Both the position numbers and the translations under genes were made by a program. A stretch of 64,000 bases of DNA, taken from NCBI RefSeq assembly GCF_963678845.1, contig NZ_OY787464.1, positions 992,001 to 1,056,000 on the forward strand. Reading direction: 5' to 3'. Positions 1 to 8,505 of this stretch are shown piece by piece. The DNA is from an uncultured Bacteroides sp. Lineage in GTDB: Bacteria; Bacteroidota; Bacteroidia; Bacteroidales; Bacteroidaceae. Positions within the stretch are counted from its first letter, which is position 1. Every line of letters begins with the position of its first letter. The notes beneath the pieces are model-generated. The model was given only the letters and a program-made list of their open reading frames with translations, was not told the origin of the DNA and did not search any database.

Positions 1-2
1 CC

Positions 3-836
3 CCTCAACGACTCACTATTGCGCCAAATATGAGCTATAAACTTGGGGCATATTTCGGATGGAAATGGATTTTTCTGGGTTGGTCTATTGATTTAAAAGA
101 CGTGTTTGGCAATGACAAGTCATCAAAAAAGAAAACAGAATTTGGATTAAGCCTTTACAGTTCCATGGTGGGAGGAGATATCTACTACAGAAAAAGCGGT
201 AATAACTTTAAGCTACGCAGTACAAGTGGAATATTCAAAAATGGTGAGATTCCGGAATACAATAAAAATATTGATGGTTTTTCGGTTGATATAAAAGGTG
301 TAAATGCTTACTGGGTGTTTAATCATAAGAAGTTTTCCTATCCAGCGGCCTACAGTCAGTCGAGCAACCAGCGACGTAGTGCAGGATCTTTCATTGCAGG
401 ATTTTCTTATTCGCAGCACTGGATCCATTTTGACAGAAATCAATTGCCGGCACCAGTACTAGAAAAGTTAAGTGACGCATTGAAGTTTAATGAAATCAAT
501 TATTCCGATTACAGCATAAATTTTGGTTATGCCTATAACTGGGTGTTTGCTAAAAACTGCCTGGCTAACCTCTCTTTGTCTCCTGCGGTGGCTTATAAAA
601 AATCAAAAGTAGACTCAGAAGAGAGACGTTATCCAACGCTACAAGACATAAACTTAGATCTTATAACCCGAGCTGGCATTGTTTACAATGATTCTAAATA
701 TTTTGTGGGCGCATCACTAGTGATGCATACTTATGATTACCGTTCTAAAAATTTCTATTTGAATAATAGTTTTGGAACCATTAGGGTTTATGCCGGTTTC
801 AACTTTTCAAAGAAGAAACAATATCGAGGAAAGTAA
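3..836 (+). CDS. DUF4421 family protein, 5' end missing
   Basis: Only the C-terminal part is present. The frame is open to the left edge and reads PQRLTIAPN before the first internal Met at position 30, so the true start lies outside the window. The visible residues are rich in alternating aromatic/hydrophobic strands (YKLGAYFGWKWIFLGWS, FIAGFSYSQHW, INFGYAYNW, IRVYAGFNFSKKK), as in an outer-membrane beta-barrel. Overall it matches DUF4421 proteins of Bacteroidales as I recall them. The C-terminus ends in basic residues a few positions after an aromatic strand. Function is unknown; an outer-membrane location is inferred from the strand pattern. The next gene starts about 115 bases downstream on the same strand. 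Confidence 0.75.
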   Translation, partial: PQRLTIAPNMSYKLGAYFGWKWIFLGWSIDLKDVFGNDKSSKKKTEFGLSLYSSMVGGDIYYRKSGNNFKLRSTSGIFKNGEIPEYNKNIDGFSVDIKGVNAYWVFNHKKFSYPAAYSQSSNQRRSAGSFIAGFSYSQHWIHFDRNQLPAPVLEKLSDALKFNEINYSDYSINFGYAYNWVFAKNCLANLSLSPAVAYKKSKVDSEERRYPTLQDINLDLITRAGIVYNDSKYFVGASLVMHTYDYRSKNFYLNNSFGTIRVYAGFNFSKKKQYRGK

Positions 837-951
837 TGAATAAAAAGTGGTTTAAGCCTTCATATATTGAGAGACTGATGTGATTTTTGGCGAGCATTAT
901 CTACTAATACTTCTGAAAAAATAGATTATAATGCAAACTAATACTAGCACT

Positions 952-1419
952 ATGAACAAAGAACAATTTATGCGCAAAGCTATTGAGCTTTCTATAGAGA
1001 ACATTGCAAATGGAGGGGGTCCGTTTGGCGCAGTTATTGTGAAAGATGGCGAGATTATTGCCACAGGAGTAAACAGAGTGACTGATTCTTGTGATCCTAC
1101 AGCGCATGCAGAAGTATGTGCTATTCGTAATGCTACAAAAAAGCTGGGAACGTTCAATCTGAGTAACTGCGAAATTTATACTTCCTGCGAGCCATGCCCC
1201 ATGTGTCTTGGAGCTATCTACTGGGCTCGTCTGGATAAAATGTATTACGCAAATACAAAGACTGATGCTATGAAAATTGGTTTTGACGATTCTTTCATTT
1301 ATGATGAACTGGAACTGAAGCCATCTGAAAGGAAACTTCAGTCGGAAACATTACTTCACGAAGAAGCTTTGAAAGCTTTTGAGGTATGGACAAAAAACAC
1401 GGAAAAGGTTGAATATTAA
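952..1419 (+). CDS. guaD: Guanine deaminase (CMP/dCMP deaminase fold)
   Basis: Zinc-dependent deaminase that would convert guanine to xanthine in purine salvage, in the cytoplasm. The zinc site is visible: HAE (His52, Glu54 as proton shuttle) and PCPMC (Cys82, Cys85). The GGPFGAVIVKDG, DPTAHAEV and GFDDSFIY stretches and the C-terminal VEY ending agree closely with Bacillus subtilis GuaD rather than with tRNA adenosine deaminase TadA. The start at 952 (MNKEQF) is chosen because it matches the usual family N-terminus; an in-frame ATG at 931 would add seven residues. Length (155 residues) is normal. A strong bidirectional terminator lies between it and the convergent porin gene. Confidence 0.88.
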   Translation: MNKEQFMRKAIELSIENIANGGGPFGAVIVKDGEIIATGVNRVTDSCDPTAHAEVCAIRNATKKLGTFNLSNCEIYTSCEPCPMCLGAIYWARLDKMYYANTKTDAMKIGFDDSFIYDELELKPSERKLQSETLLHEEALKAFEVWTKNTEKVEY

Positions 1420-1466
1420 TTTTTAAAAGGAATATTAAAGAATAAATCCCTAAATATTTTTCTCTT

Positions 1467-1522
1467 GATATACATCTAAGTATGTATTTGATATACATCA
1501 AGAGACTATTTAGATACACATC
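1467..1522. repeat. Three GATAYACATC sites at 23-bp spacing
   Basis: GATATACATC occurs at 1467-1476 and 1490-1499 and GATACACATC at 1513-1522, exactly 23 bp apart. The first two also form an imperfect inverted repeat (CTCTTGAT ... ATCAAGAG). The sites lie in the gap downstream of guaD. Function is unknown. Confidence 0.6.
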
Positions 1523-1583
1523 AAACAAGCACTTAAATGGGTGTCTAAATCTTAATCTCTCTTTATTCCTTTTTTAATCACAT

Positions 1584-1632
1584 AAAAGAAATCCTCTTCT
1601 GATCTTTAAATTATCAGAAGAGGATTTCTTTT
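1584..1632. terminator. Bidirectional intrinsic terminator
   Basis: A perfect 20-bp inverted repeat (1584-1603 and 1613-1632) around a 9-base loop. One arm begins AAAAGAAATCC and the other ends GGATTTCTTTT, giving an A-tract on one side and a U-tract on the other in both directions. It sits between the convergent guaD and porin genes. Confidence 0.9.
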
Positions 1633-1662
1633 GTTATCCCAATAAACAATAACTCTATTTAT

Positions 1663-3222
1663 CTAAAATCTGAATCCTAAAGTTAGAAGTACTTGTTGTT
1701 TATCATTATTAACGATAGTCTTGTTTAAGTCTAAATTATCAAAAGCATAGAAATCTTCCTTATATGCACTGTATTGGTAAGCAATATCTGCATAAAAGCT
1801 ACCTGATCTATAACCTAATCCAAGAGTATAATTATTAATAGACTTTTCGTTGGCAAAGTCTGTATCAGTATGAATTGAATTATTAGGCAGAGACTTATAT
1901 GCACCGCTATCAAATGCGGCATTACTATGGTTGTATCCTGCTCGTATTGCAAATTCAGGAACTAATTTAACCTCTGCACCTAAACGTAATGTACTAACAC
2001 CTTTCAACATATCTTTCATCATTGAGTTTTCATCAGACATTTTTGTTCCGTCATGATAGCTTAGTCTGGAAGTAGAATAATCTTTGTATTCATATTCTGC
2101 ACCAAGAGCGACATTACTTCCAATTGTATAACCTAAACTTAAGTTATATTTCCACGGAGTACGAATCTGATAATCTGTTACCATATCACCATCTAAATAA
2201 TCATAAGTATCAATCGATTTTAAAGCAACAGGCTTTGGTACATTATTAACTTTATCTCTATCCGCATCTGAGCTTAGAATAGCACTATTATACAGTGTCA
2301 AATTATAGTATGTTGGTGTATGAATAGCTGCTCCGATTCTTAAAGGAGAATCTTCAAATGGACGTAAAATCACCCCTGCCTTAAAATCAACCCCAGTTCC
2401 AGTAGTTTTCATAAAACTCTGCAAAGAGTAAAAATAGTCAGTTTTATCACTAAAATGAGATTCACTATAATATGTATTCTTTGTATAATTTAAATCATAA
2501 GCACCAAGGGTAAAGCCCAAATAAACACGATCCTGAATATTAAATGATACATTAAAATCATAAACATCTATTCCTCCTCTTTCACTAGATGTATATTCGC
2601 CATAAGGACTACTTCCAGGAAAACCTTTATACAAGTCTGTTCCATTTTTATAAATCAGAGCACCTTTCCATGCTAAAGGCGAGAGCCATCCTATGGCCTC
2701 ATTCTTAAAAACATCATTATCTTCAAGCCTATCAATTGAAGCACCATTCGTCATAAATGCTATCTGATCTGTTTGAGAAGCTCCATTCAAATCACCCTGC
2801 ATTGCAAAATCTCTATTAAAAGATTTAGCTTTATGATAATTGAAACCGAAGTTTACATACTTCAGCGCGGTTTCATTTCCTATCTTTGAGGAATAAACAA
2901 AACCTACATTATCAAATGAACCACGAAACTTGTCAGAGTTCATAATACTACCGTTGAAATTGCTTTTAGAAGTTGTATAATTGAATCCGAAAGATGTCAT
3001 CAAATCATTACTTCTATATACACCAATTCCTGCAGGATTACTTCCTATAGTAGAAATATCACCACCCAATGCACCCATTGCACCACCCATACCTACAAAA
3101 CGGGCTGTTCCATTAAGGTCACTTCCTGAGAACTTTGCTGCATCATATATTGTCTGAGCGCCGACTTCTGTACTTAGCAAGAGTGCACACGCTACCACTT
3201 TCATTAAATTTTTTGTTTTCAT
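1663..3222 (-). CDS. OmpP1/FadL-family outer-membrane porin
   Basis: Predicted outer-membrane beta-barrel related to FadL/TodX hydrophobic-compound transporters; homologues in Bacteroides are sometimes labelled hemin receptor without proof. A signal peptide (MKTKNLMKVVACALLLSTEVGAQ) is followed by the family N-terminal segment GTARFVGMGGAMGALGG and SNPAGIGVYRSND. The rest is long aromatic-rich strands ending in LLTLGFRF, a terminal Phe typical of barrel proteins. Length, 519 residues, is typical. It is 54 bases downstream of the Gly/Tyr/Ser-rich protein gene on the same strand, so the two are probably co-transcribed. The substrate cannot be told from sequence. Confidence 0.85.
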   Translation of the reverse strand: MKTKNLMKVVACALLLSTEVGAQTIYDAAKFSGSDLNGTARFVGMGGAMGALGGDISTIGSNPAGIGVYRSNDLMTSFGFNYTTSKSNFNGSIMNSDKFRGSFDNVGFVYSSKIGNETALKYVNFGFNYHKAKSFNRDFAMQGDLNGASQTDQIAFMTNGASIDRLEDNDVFKNEAIGWLSPLAWKGALIYKNGTDLYKGFPGSSPYGEYTSSERGGIDVYDFNVSFNIQDRVYLGFTLGAYDLNYTKNTYYSESHFSDKTDYFYSLQSFMKTTGTGVDFKAGVILRPFEDSPLRIGAAIHTPTYYNLTLYNSAILSSDADRDKVNNVPKPVALKSIDTYDYLDGDMVTDYQIRTPWKYNLSLGYTIGSNVALGAEYEYKDYSTSRLSYHDGTKMSDENSMMKDMLKGVSTLRLGAEVKLVPEFAIRAGYNHSNAAFDSGAYKSLPNNSIHTDTDFANEKSINNYTLGLGYRSGSFYADIAYQYSAYKEDFYAFDNLDLNKTIVNNDKQQVLLTLGFRF

Positions 3223-3276
3223 TGAAATGTTCTTTATAATGAATAACTATCATCAACTATAAACAGAATGTAAGGT

Positions 3277-4575
3277 TTATCTTCTTCCACCGCCAGAACG
3301 AGAACTACCGCCACCGGATGAACTGCCACCGCTTGACCGCGAGCTACTGCTGCCTCCACTATAGCTACTGCTACGAGATGAGCTGCTACTACTATTACTA
3401 GGAGAATAGCTGCGTGAACTACTATCATAAGAAGAACGTCTTGATGAACCTTCACCTGTAGAATAACTTCTGGTACCTGTACTAGTTCCACGATTGTATG
3501 AACCGCTTCTTGTAGGAGCCGATTCTGATCGGTTATATGAGCTTCTTCTATCTACACCTTCACTACCTGTTGAATAAGTACGTGTAGAACTTGGACGAGT
3601 GTAAGTAGATCTTCTTGAAGAACCATCACTGCGATCAAAGCTACCTGATTCTGAACGAAAATAGCCAGAACGACGGCTTACTCCTGAATAATCATCACTA
3701 CGAGTTCCCACAACTCTGCCTACAGAAGAACGACGACTCATTGATGAAGTACGATCTTGAACACCTCCTGCACGAGAATAGCTTGATGTACGAATGTTAG
3801 AAGAACCGGTACGTGAATAAGAACCACCAAAATCAGAGCGGCGATTATTGTAATATCCACCATGGCCAGCCCAATGTCCGCCATAGCCGCCACCACCGTA
3901 CCATCCGCCGTAGCCACCGTAGCATCCATTCCCATAAGGGAATCCCCAGCCACCATAACCACCCCAATAACCAGAATAGTAGCCACCATAGTATCCGCCA
4001 TAATATGGATAACCCCAGGATGAGCCCCAGCCCATGCCGTAACTATTATAACGCCAATCCCACCACAAACGATTAGTAAAGGTAGGGAAAGCATAAGCGT
4101 AAGAGTCATCAACATAGACATTCCAATCCCATGAATTCGTACCATATACAACATCCCAATAATACGGACTGCTGATACTTACAGCAAAACGCGGATTACG
4201 GAAGCGGATAATTCTTTGTGCATATTCATAATCATCTTGCGTTCCGTTAAAACCATTAACCCACTCACCACGTTCAGGATTTTCCTTTTCCTCAACGTAC
4301 AATGTGTCGTTTGCTACATTAAAGTCATTTTCTTTAGCATCATACCGACGGTTATACTCGTCTATATCACGCACATTTCCTTTACGGTCTTTAACCACAA
4401 CTGGCATATCGGTAGAAATATAAGTATGTTTCCTTTCGGTTACTTTCTTCTTTTCTTCCTTTCTCAGCGAGGTATCCTTTTTATTAGGATTGTAGTAAAG
4501 ATCATCATAAGTTTGAGCCATCACCACAGGCGACAACAAAAACGCGATTAGCAATAACTTAACAATCTTTTTCAT
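3277..4575 (-). CDS. Exported Gly/Tyr/Trp- and Ser/Arg-rich low-complexity protein
   Basis: I do not recognise a named family. The signal peptide is MKKIVKLLLIAFLLSPVVMAQ. Residues 22-140 are ordinary charged sequence with YDDLYYNPNKKD near the start. About residues 165-245 are extremely rich in Gly, Tyr and Trp (for example GYPYYGGYYGGYYSGYWGG). About 245-432 are Ser/Arg/Gly-rich with repeated RRSSY or YSR units, ending GGGSSRSGGGRR. The middle resembles an aromatic-glycine adhesive or aggregation-prone region and the tail is probably disordered and strongly basic. It is first in a two-gene unit with the OmpP1-type porin, which suggests an envelope role. Confidence 0.7.
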   Translation of the reverse strand: MKKIVKLLLIAFLLSPVVMAQTYDDLYYNPNKKDTSLRKEEKKKVTERKHTYISTDMPVVVKDRKGNVRDIDEYNRRYDAKENDFNVANDTLYVEEKENPERGEWVNGFNGTQDDYEYAQRIIRFRNPRFAVSISSPYYWDVVYGTNSWDWNVYVDDSYAYAFPTFTNRLWWDWRYNSYGMGWGSSWGYPYYGGYYGGYYSGYWGGYGGWGFPYGNGCYGGYGGWYGGGGYGGHWAGHGGYYNNRRSDFGGSYSRTGSSNIRTSSYSRAGGVQDRTSSMSRRSSVGRVVGTRSDDYSGVSRRSGYFRSESGSFDRSDGSSRRSTYTRPSSTRTYSTGSEGVDRRSSYNRSESAPTRSGSYNRGTSTGTRSYSTGEGSSRRSSYDSSSRSYSPSNSSSSSSRSSSYSGGSSSSRSSGGSSSGGGSSRSGGGRR

Positions 4576-4618
4576 GATTACTCTAGTTTAAAATTAACTA
4601 TCTCTTTTAAATCCGTTA

Positions 4619-4626
4619 CAAAGATA
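4619..4626 (-). promoter_or_regulatory. Candidate -7 box for the Gly/Tyr-rich protein gene
   Basis: On the minus strand this reads TATCTTTG, matching the Bacteroidetes TAnnTTTG -7 element, 44 bases before the start codon. No well-placed -33 TTG is seen. Confidence 0.5.
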
Positions 4627-4668
4627 AATAAGGTTATCATCTATTTCGGAATAATTTCCCCAAATAGT

Positions 4669-4699
4669 AATAGGGATTTCCCTATTTTACGTATCTTTG
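4669..4699 (+). promoter_or_regulatory. prmA promoter with overlapping palindrome
   Basis: TATCTTTG at 4692-4699 is a -7 element. Just upstream, AATAGGGA (4669-4676) and TCCCTATT (4679-4686) form a perfect 8-bp inverted repeat with a 2-base spacer, in the place where the -33 element would be. This could be an operator. The TSS implied (about 4706) favours the prmA start at 4730. Confidence 0.6.
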
Positions 4700-4729
4700 T
4701 GCACATAAATGATAATAACAAGACATATT

Positions 4730-5575
4730 ATGAGATATATTGAAGTAACATTTAAGACAACCCCTTGCACAACTACTGTAAACGACGTTCTTTCTGCTTT
4801 TCTGGGGGAAATTGGTTTTGAAAGTTTTGTTGAAGAAAGCAACGGCATCAAAGGATATATCCAACAACCAATTTATGACGAGGAAACTTTAAAAGAGGCT
4901 ATAGCCGGTATTCCTCTCGAAAATGTTACTATCTCATACAGCGCTCAATTAATGGAAGACAAAGATTGGAATGAAGAATGGGAGAAAAACTTCTTTCAGC
5001 CAATAGTAATTGGTAACCGCTGTGCCATTCATAGTACTTTCCACAAAGATGTCCCTAAAGCGGAATATGATATATTAATCAACCCTCAGATGGCATTCGG
5101 CACAGGACATCATGAAACAACCAGCCTGATTCTGGAAGAATTATTAGATGCTGAATTGCAGAATAAATCTCTGCTTGATATGGGATGTGGAACTTCGATT
5201 CTGGCAATACTTGCTGCAATGAGAGGAGCTAAACCTGTTACTGCAATTGACATTGACACTTGGTGTGTAGACAACTCAAAAGAAAATATTCTTTTAAACA
5301 AAGTCGAAAATATCACTGTAGAGCTAGGCGACGCAAGTTCACTTCAGGAAAGAGAACCATTTGATGTTATTATTGCAAATATCAACCGGAATATATTGTT
5401 GCAGGATATGAGCAGTTATACCGCATGTATGCAAAAAAATTCAGAGATCTATATGAGCGGGTTCTACATAACCGACATTCCCATGATTCAGGAAAAAGCT
5501 GAGAGTCTTGGACTACAGTTTATTTATCACAAGGAGAAAAACAATTGGGCTGTAGTTAAGTTGATAATGGGGTAG
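4730..5575 (+). CDS. prmA: Ribosomal protein L11 methyltransferase
   Basis: SAM-dependent class I methyltransferase that trimethylates ribosomal protein L11. It shows the PrmA signature NPQMAFGTGHHETT, the SAM-binding motif I LLDMGCGTSILAILAA, the acidic residue of motif II (AIDID) and the NINRNIL motif of the catalytic pocket. The N-terminal region (RYIEVTFK, then WNEEWEKNFFQP) corresponds to the L11-binding domain. Length (281 residues) is normal for Bacteroidetes PrmA. An ATG at 4709 would add seven residues, but it lies only ten bases after the -7 box, and MRYIEV begins like homologues. Monocistronic; the next gene on the opposite strand ends two bases after its stop. Confidence 0.93.
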   Translation: MRYIEVTFKTTPCTTTVNDVLSAFLGEIGFESFVEESNGIKGYIQQPIYDEETLKEAIAGIPLENVTISYSAQLMEDKDWNEEWEKNFFQPIVIGNRCAIHSTFHKDVPKAEYDILINPQMAFGTGHHETTSLILEELLDAELQNKSLLDMGCGTSILAILAAMRGAKPVTAIDIDTWCVDNSKENILLNKVENITVELGDASSLQEREPFDVIIANINRNILLQDMSSYTACMQKNSEIYMSGFYITDIPMIQEKAESLGLQFIYHKEKNNWAVVKLIMG

Positions 5576-5577
5576 AT

Positions 5578-5730
5578 TCATTTATTCCTGGTCACAGAAG
5601 ACTGAGAGTTCTGATTAGTTGAATTCATTTTTTCTTTCGGATATTCGGGATAAAAAATAAGGACTAAAGCAACAAATATAAGAATATACAAAATCATCTG
5701 TCCTGCTATTTTAATAATTTCTTTTACCAT
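5578..5730 (-). CDS. Small single-pass membrane protein (50 residues)
   Basis: A short frame on the minus strand: ATG at 5730-5728, stop TGA at 5580-5578. The product begins MVKEIIKIAGQ, has one hydrophobic segment (about residues 11-28, MILYILIFVALVLIFY), then a polar Asn/Ser/Gln-rich tail ending SSVTRNK. The gene fits tightly between prmA (stop at 5575) and the GH25 gene 70 bases upstream on its own strand, so it may share that transcript. No function is assigned. The clear amphipathic-free TM helix, Lys/Glu flanks and use of nearly the whole gap favour a real gene, but conservation has not been tested. Confidence 0.6.
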   Translation of the reverse strand: MVKEIIKIAGQMILYILIFVALVLIFYPEYPKEKMNSTNQNSQSSVTRNK

Positions 5731-5799
5731 TATGTAATTGTAGCTTAATTTATATAGTTGGTTTTTCTAATTACTATATAAACGATGCAGAACATCACA

Positions 5800-6705
5800 T
5801 TATTGTACTTTGGAAGAAATATTCTTTTTAAGAGTCATCGCTTTCAATTCATCCAATGTTCCATTGAAAATATTAAGATCTACATTTTCTTCCACACCAG
5901 GGATGGTACCCACATCTGTATGCTGCCAGAACTTCCATTTGCCTTTGTACTCTACAGAATCTACATAATAATGAGCAATCCAGTAAGGATAATGATTAAA
6001 AATAGGATCGTTTAAGTAACTAGTCTTAAACTTATAAGAAGTATAAATAATCGGCTTCACTCCATAATGAGCCTCTACCAAGTCCAACCATAATTTAACC
6101 GCTTTAACCAAACTCTCTTTACTTCGGATTCCTTTTTTTTCTACATCAAGAACCGGCGGAAGATCAGCACTGTCTAGCTGAACTGTATTTATAAAGAACT
6201 TAGCCTGTTTGGCAGCTGGTGCTCCCGGATTAAAATAATGATAAGCTCCACGAATAAATCCATATTGACGGGCTAAATCAAAATTCTTTTGAAAATTACC
6301 ATCACTATGATCTCCTCCTTCAGTTGCTTTAATAAAAACAAACTGCAAAGGATATTCCGGAGACTGATACTGAACCAGTTCACTCCAATTAATATCTCCC
6401 TGGTAATGAGAGATATCTATTCCGTGAACTTCAAAACCTAAAGGCATGCAAACGCCATACTCTTTATCTCCATTACAAGATTTCCACCTGTATGAATAGG
6501 GACGGATAAAAAACCAATAAAATAGTACAGAGAAAAATATAATCACCAATGCAGACAGCACACGAACTAACCATCGAGGTAAACCCCTCGGTGATCCCTT
6601 TCTCTTACGGCCTTGTTTTTTGTGTACAGAATTCTTTTTCTTCACTGAAACCTTCTTGCTAGGTTTGCGCTGGCCATCGACTACTGATATGGGATTTTTA
6701 CTCAT
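5800..6705 (-). CDS. GH25 lysozyme-like muramidase, membrane-anchored
   Basis: N-acetylmuramidase of glycoside hydrolase family 25. A strongly basic N-terminus (about residues 14-44, many Lys/Arg) precedes one transmembrane helix (about 44-66), so the enzyme is likely tethered to the inner membrane with its catalytic domain outside. Family motifs: HGIDISHYQGDINW (Asp97), FVFIKATEG, GAYHYFNP, PPVLDVE (Asp187, Glu189 at the catalytic centre) and KFWQHTD near the C-terminus. GH25 enzymes cleave the MurNAc-GlcNAc bond of peptidoglycan. The small membrane protein lies directly downstream on the same strand. Promoter not evident. Confidence 0.88.
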   Translation of the reverse strand: MSKNPISVVDGQRKPSKKVSVKKKNSVHKKQGRKRKGSPRGLPRWLVRVLSALVIIFFSVLFYWFFIRPYSYRWKSCNGDKEYGVCMPLGFEVHGIDISHYQGDINWSELVQYQSPEYPLQFVFIKATEGGDHSDGNFQKNFDLARQYGFIRGAYHYFNPGAPAAKQAKFFINTVQLDSADLPPVLDVEKKGIRSKESLVKAVKLWLDLVEAHYGVKPIIYTSYKFKTSYLNDPIFNHYPYWIAHYYVDSVEYKGKWKFWQHTDVGTIPGVEENVDLNIFNGTLDELKAMTLKKNISSKVQ

Positions 6706-6734
6706 TTAAAACTAAATACCTGAATTTATTAAAG

Positions 6735-6824
6735 AATTCACCACAAACTCGACAGACTTAGCAAATAATTAATATATGAATTTCAATTATAAATTTACAC
6801 AATCTGAGAAATTTGTGGTGAATT
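6735..6824. repeat. Long-range 13-bp inverted repeat
   Basis: AATTCACCACAAA (6735-6747) and its exact complement TTTGTGGTGAATT (6812-6824) flank 64 AT-rich bases between the PPi-PFK stop and the GH25 start. A transcript through this gap could fold the arms together. Whether it is a terminator, processing site or operator is unknown. Confidence 0.55.
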
Positions 6825-6858
6825 ACCAATATAGTCAAAAACTTATATTGACTAGTTT

Positions 6859-8505
6859 TTATTTACTTTGCTCTAATTGCAAGGTTTTGGTCGGTTGATC
6901 ACAAACTTCAGTTGGACCAAAATACTGGATAGGACCAGGATATACATAATCAGTATTAATAGCCCACTCATCACGTTTTGATGCAAATGCCAAGAATGGT
7001 TTACCATCAAGTTTAACAAGAGCCTTTTGAATTACCGGCTTCATCTCGCCATGACGTTTTTCCATATTCATCATCATAGTAATAGGAACACCTCCGGCAA
7101 TCCATTCATCAGCAGGAGCTGTAGTATTACGGATAGAAGACATATATCCTGTTTTACCATTAACAATTAAGGCAGAAGCTGCATAGCCTAATGAATAACA
7201 ATAATCTGCGTCATAGTTAGAAGGTGCTGCACAACGTCCTTCATATCCGAAAAAGTGTACCTGTGAAGCAAATTTGCCAACAAATTTACCTTGTTCTTTC
7301 CATTCTGCAAGTTTATTGCCAACCATTTCAGCAAGTAACTTTTCCGTTTCGATTAATGAAACCTGAACATTTCCGTGTGGATCACGGTCTAATGTTAACT
7401 GACGAGCCACACCTTCTGGTAGACTTGCATAGATTTCAGCATTTACCTTTGATAATTTAGAGATAATATAATCGCGTTGGTGAGATTTCTTAATATGAGA
7501 GAACTCTTCAGCATTGCTTGCAAGAAAATCATTCAACTCAGAAATCAAAGCCTTCATTGCAGGAATAAATTCAATTAAACCTTCTGGGATTAAAACTGTA
7601 CCAAAGTTATTACCCTGAGCTGCGCGTGCTGCAACTGCCTTAGCAATGTCAGTAACCACATCATCCAGAGACAGATTATTAGCCTCAACTTCCTCAGAAA
7701 CAATACAAACGTTAGGTTGAACCTGTAAAGCGCATTCCAAAGCAATATGAGAAGCTGAACGTCCCATCAACTTAATGAAGTGCCAGTATTTACGGGCAGA
7801 ATTACAATCTCTCTGAATATTTCCAATAACTTCTGAGTAAACCTTACAAGCAGTATCAAAACCGAAAGAAGTTTCAATCATTTCATTTTTCAAGTCACCA
7901 TCAATTGTTTTCGGACAGCCAATTACTTGTACGCCATATTTCTTTGCAGCATAATATTCTGCCAAAACACAAGCATTTGTATTAGAGTCATCACCACCGA
8001 TTATTACGATTGCTTTGATGCCTAATTCACGAATAATCTTTAATCCTTTTTCAAATTGATCAGCAGATTCAAGCTTAGTACGACCTGAACCAATCATATC
8101 AAAACCACCGGTATTGCGATAATCATCAATAATTTCGGCAGTAAGCTCCATATAATTATGATCCACCAATCCGCCAGGACCTAAAATAAATCCGTAAAGC
8201 TTACTTTCTGAATTTAGCTTTTTTACTCCGTCAAAAATACCAGATATCACATTGTGACCACCAGGAGCTTGCCCACCAGAAAGAATAACTCCTACGTTTA
8301 TTGCAGGATATTCAACTGATTCATTTGACTCGACAAATTTAACAATAGGCATCCCATAGGTATTTGGGAAAAGTTCCTTAATTGCATGCTGGTCAGCAAC
8401 TGATTGTGTAGGTTCTCCCTCACATGCTTTTACCATTCCGCGTAACGCTTTTGGCAATTTGGGCTGATAAGCCGCTCTGGCAATTTGTAATGCGCTTTTA
8501 GTCAT
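6859..8505 (-). CDS. pfp: PPi-dependent 6-phosphofructokinase, long form
   Basis: Diphosphate--fructose-6-phosphate 1-phosphotransferase, a reversible glycolytic enzyme using PPi instead of ATP. Visible motifs: GGQAPGGHNVISG at the phosphate-binding loop, GGDDSNTNA (the Asp of GGDD marks PPi rather than ATP use), PKTIDGDL with the catalytic Asp, and KLMGRSASHIALECAL. The length of 548 residues and the EEVEANN segment fit the long plant-beta-like class found in Bacteroides. Monocistronic, with a long AT-rich leader region upstream. Confidence 0.93.
   Translation of the reverse strand: MTKSALQIARAAYQPKLPKALRGMVKACEGEPTQSVADQHAIKELFPNTYGMPIVKFVESNESVEYPAINVGVILSGGQAPGGHNVISGIFDGVKKLNSESKLYGFILGPGGLVDHNYMELTAEIIDDYRNTGGFDMIGSGRTKLESADQFEKGLKIIRELGIKAIVIIGGDDSNTNACVLAEYYAAKKYGVQVIGCPKTIDGDLKNEMIETSFGFDTACKVYSEVIGNIQRDCNSARKYWHFIKLMGRSASHIALECALQVQPNVCIVSEEVEANNLSLDDVVTDIAKAVAARAAQGNNFGTVLIPEGLIEFIPAMKALISELNDFLASNAEEFSHIKKSHQRDYIISKLSKVNAEIYASLPEGVARQLTLDRDPHGNVQVSLIETEKLLAEMVGNKLAEWKEQGKFVGKFASQVHFFGYEGRCAAPSNYDADYCYSLGYAASALIVNGKTGYMSSIRNTTAPADEWIAGGVPITMMMNMEKRHGEMKPVIQKALVKLDGKPFLAFASKRDEWAINTDYVYPGPIQYFGPTEVCDQPTKTLQLEQSK

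Noticed and set aside
3813..4076. Plus-strand frames opposite the Gly/Tyr-rich gene (His/Asn-rich)
   Set aside because: Low-complexity complement of the real gene; typical shadow frames.
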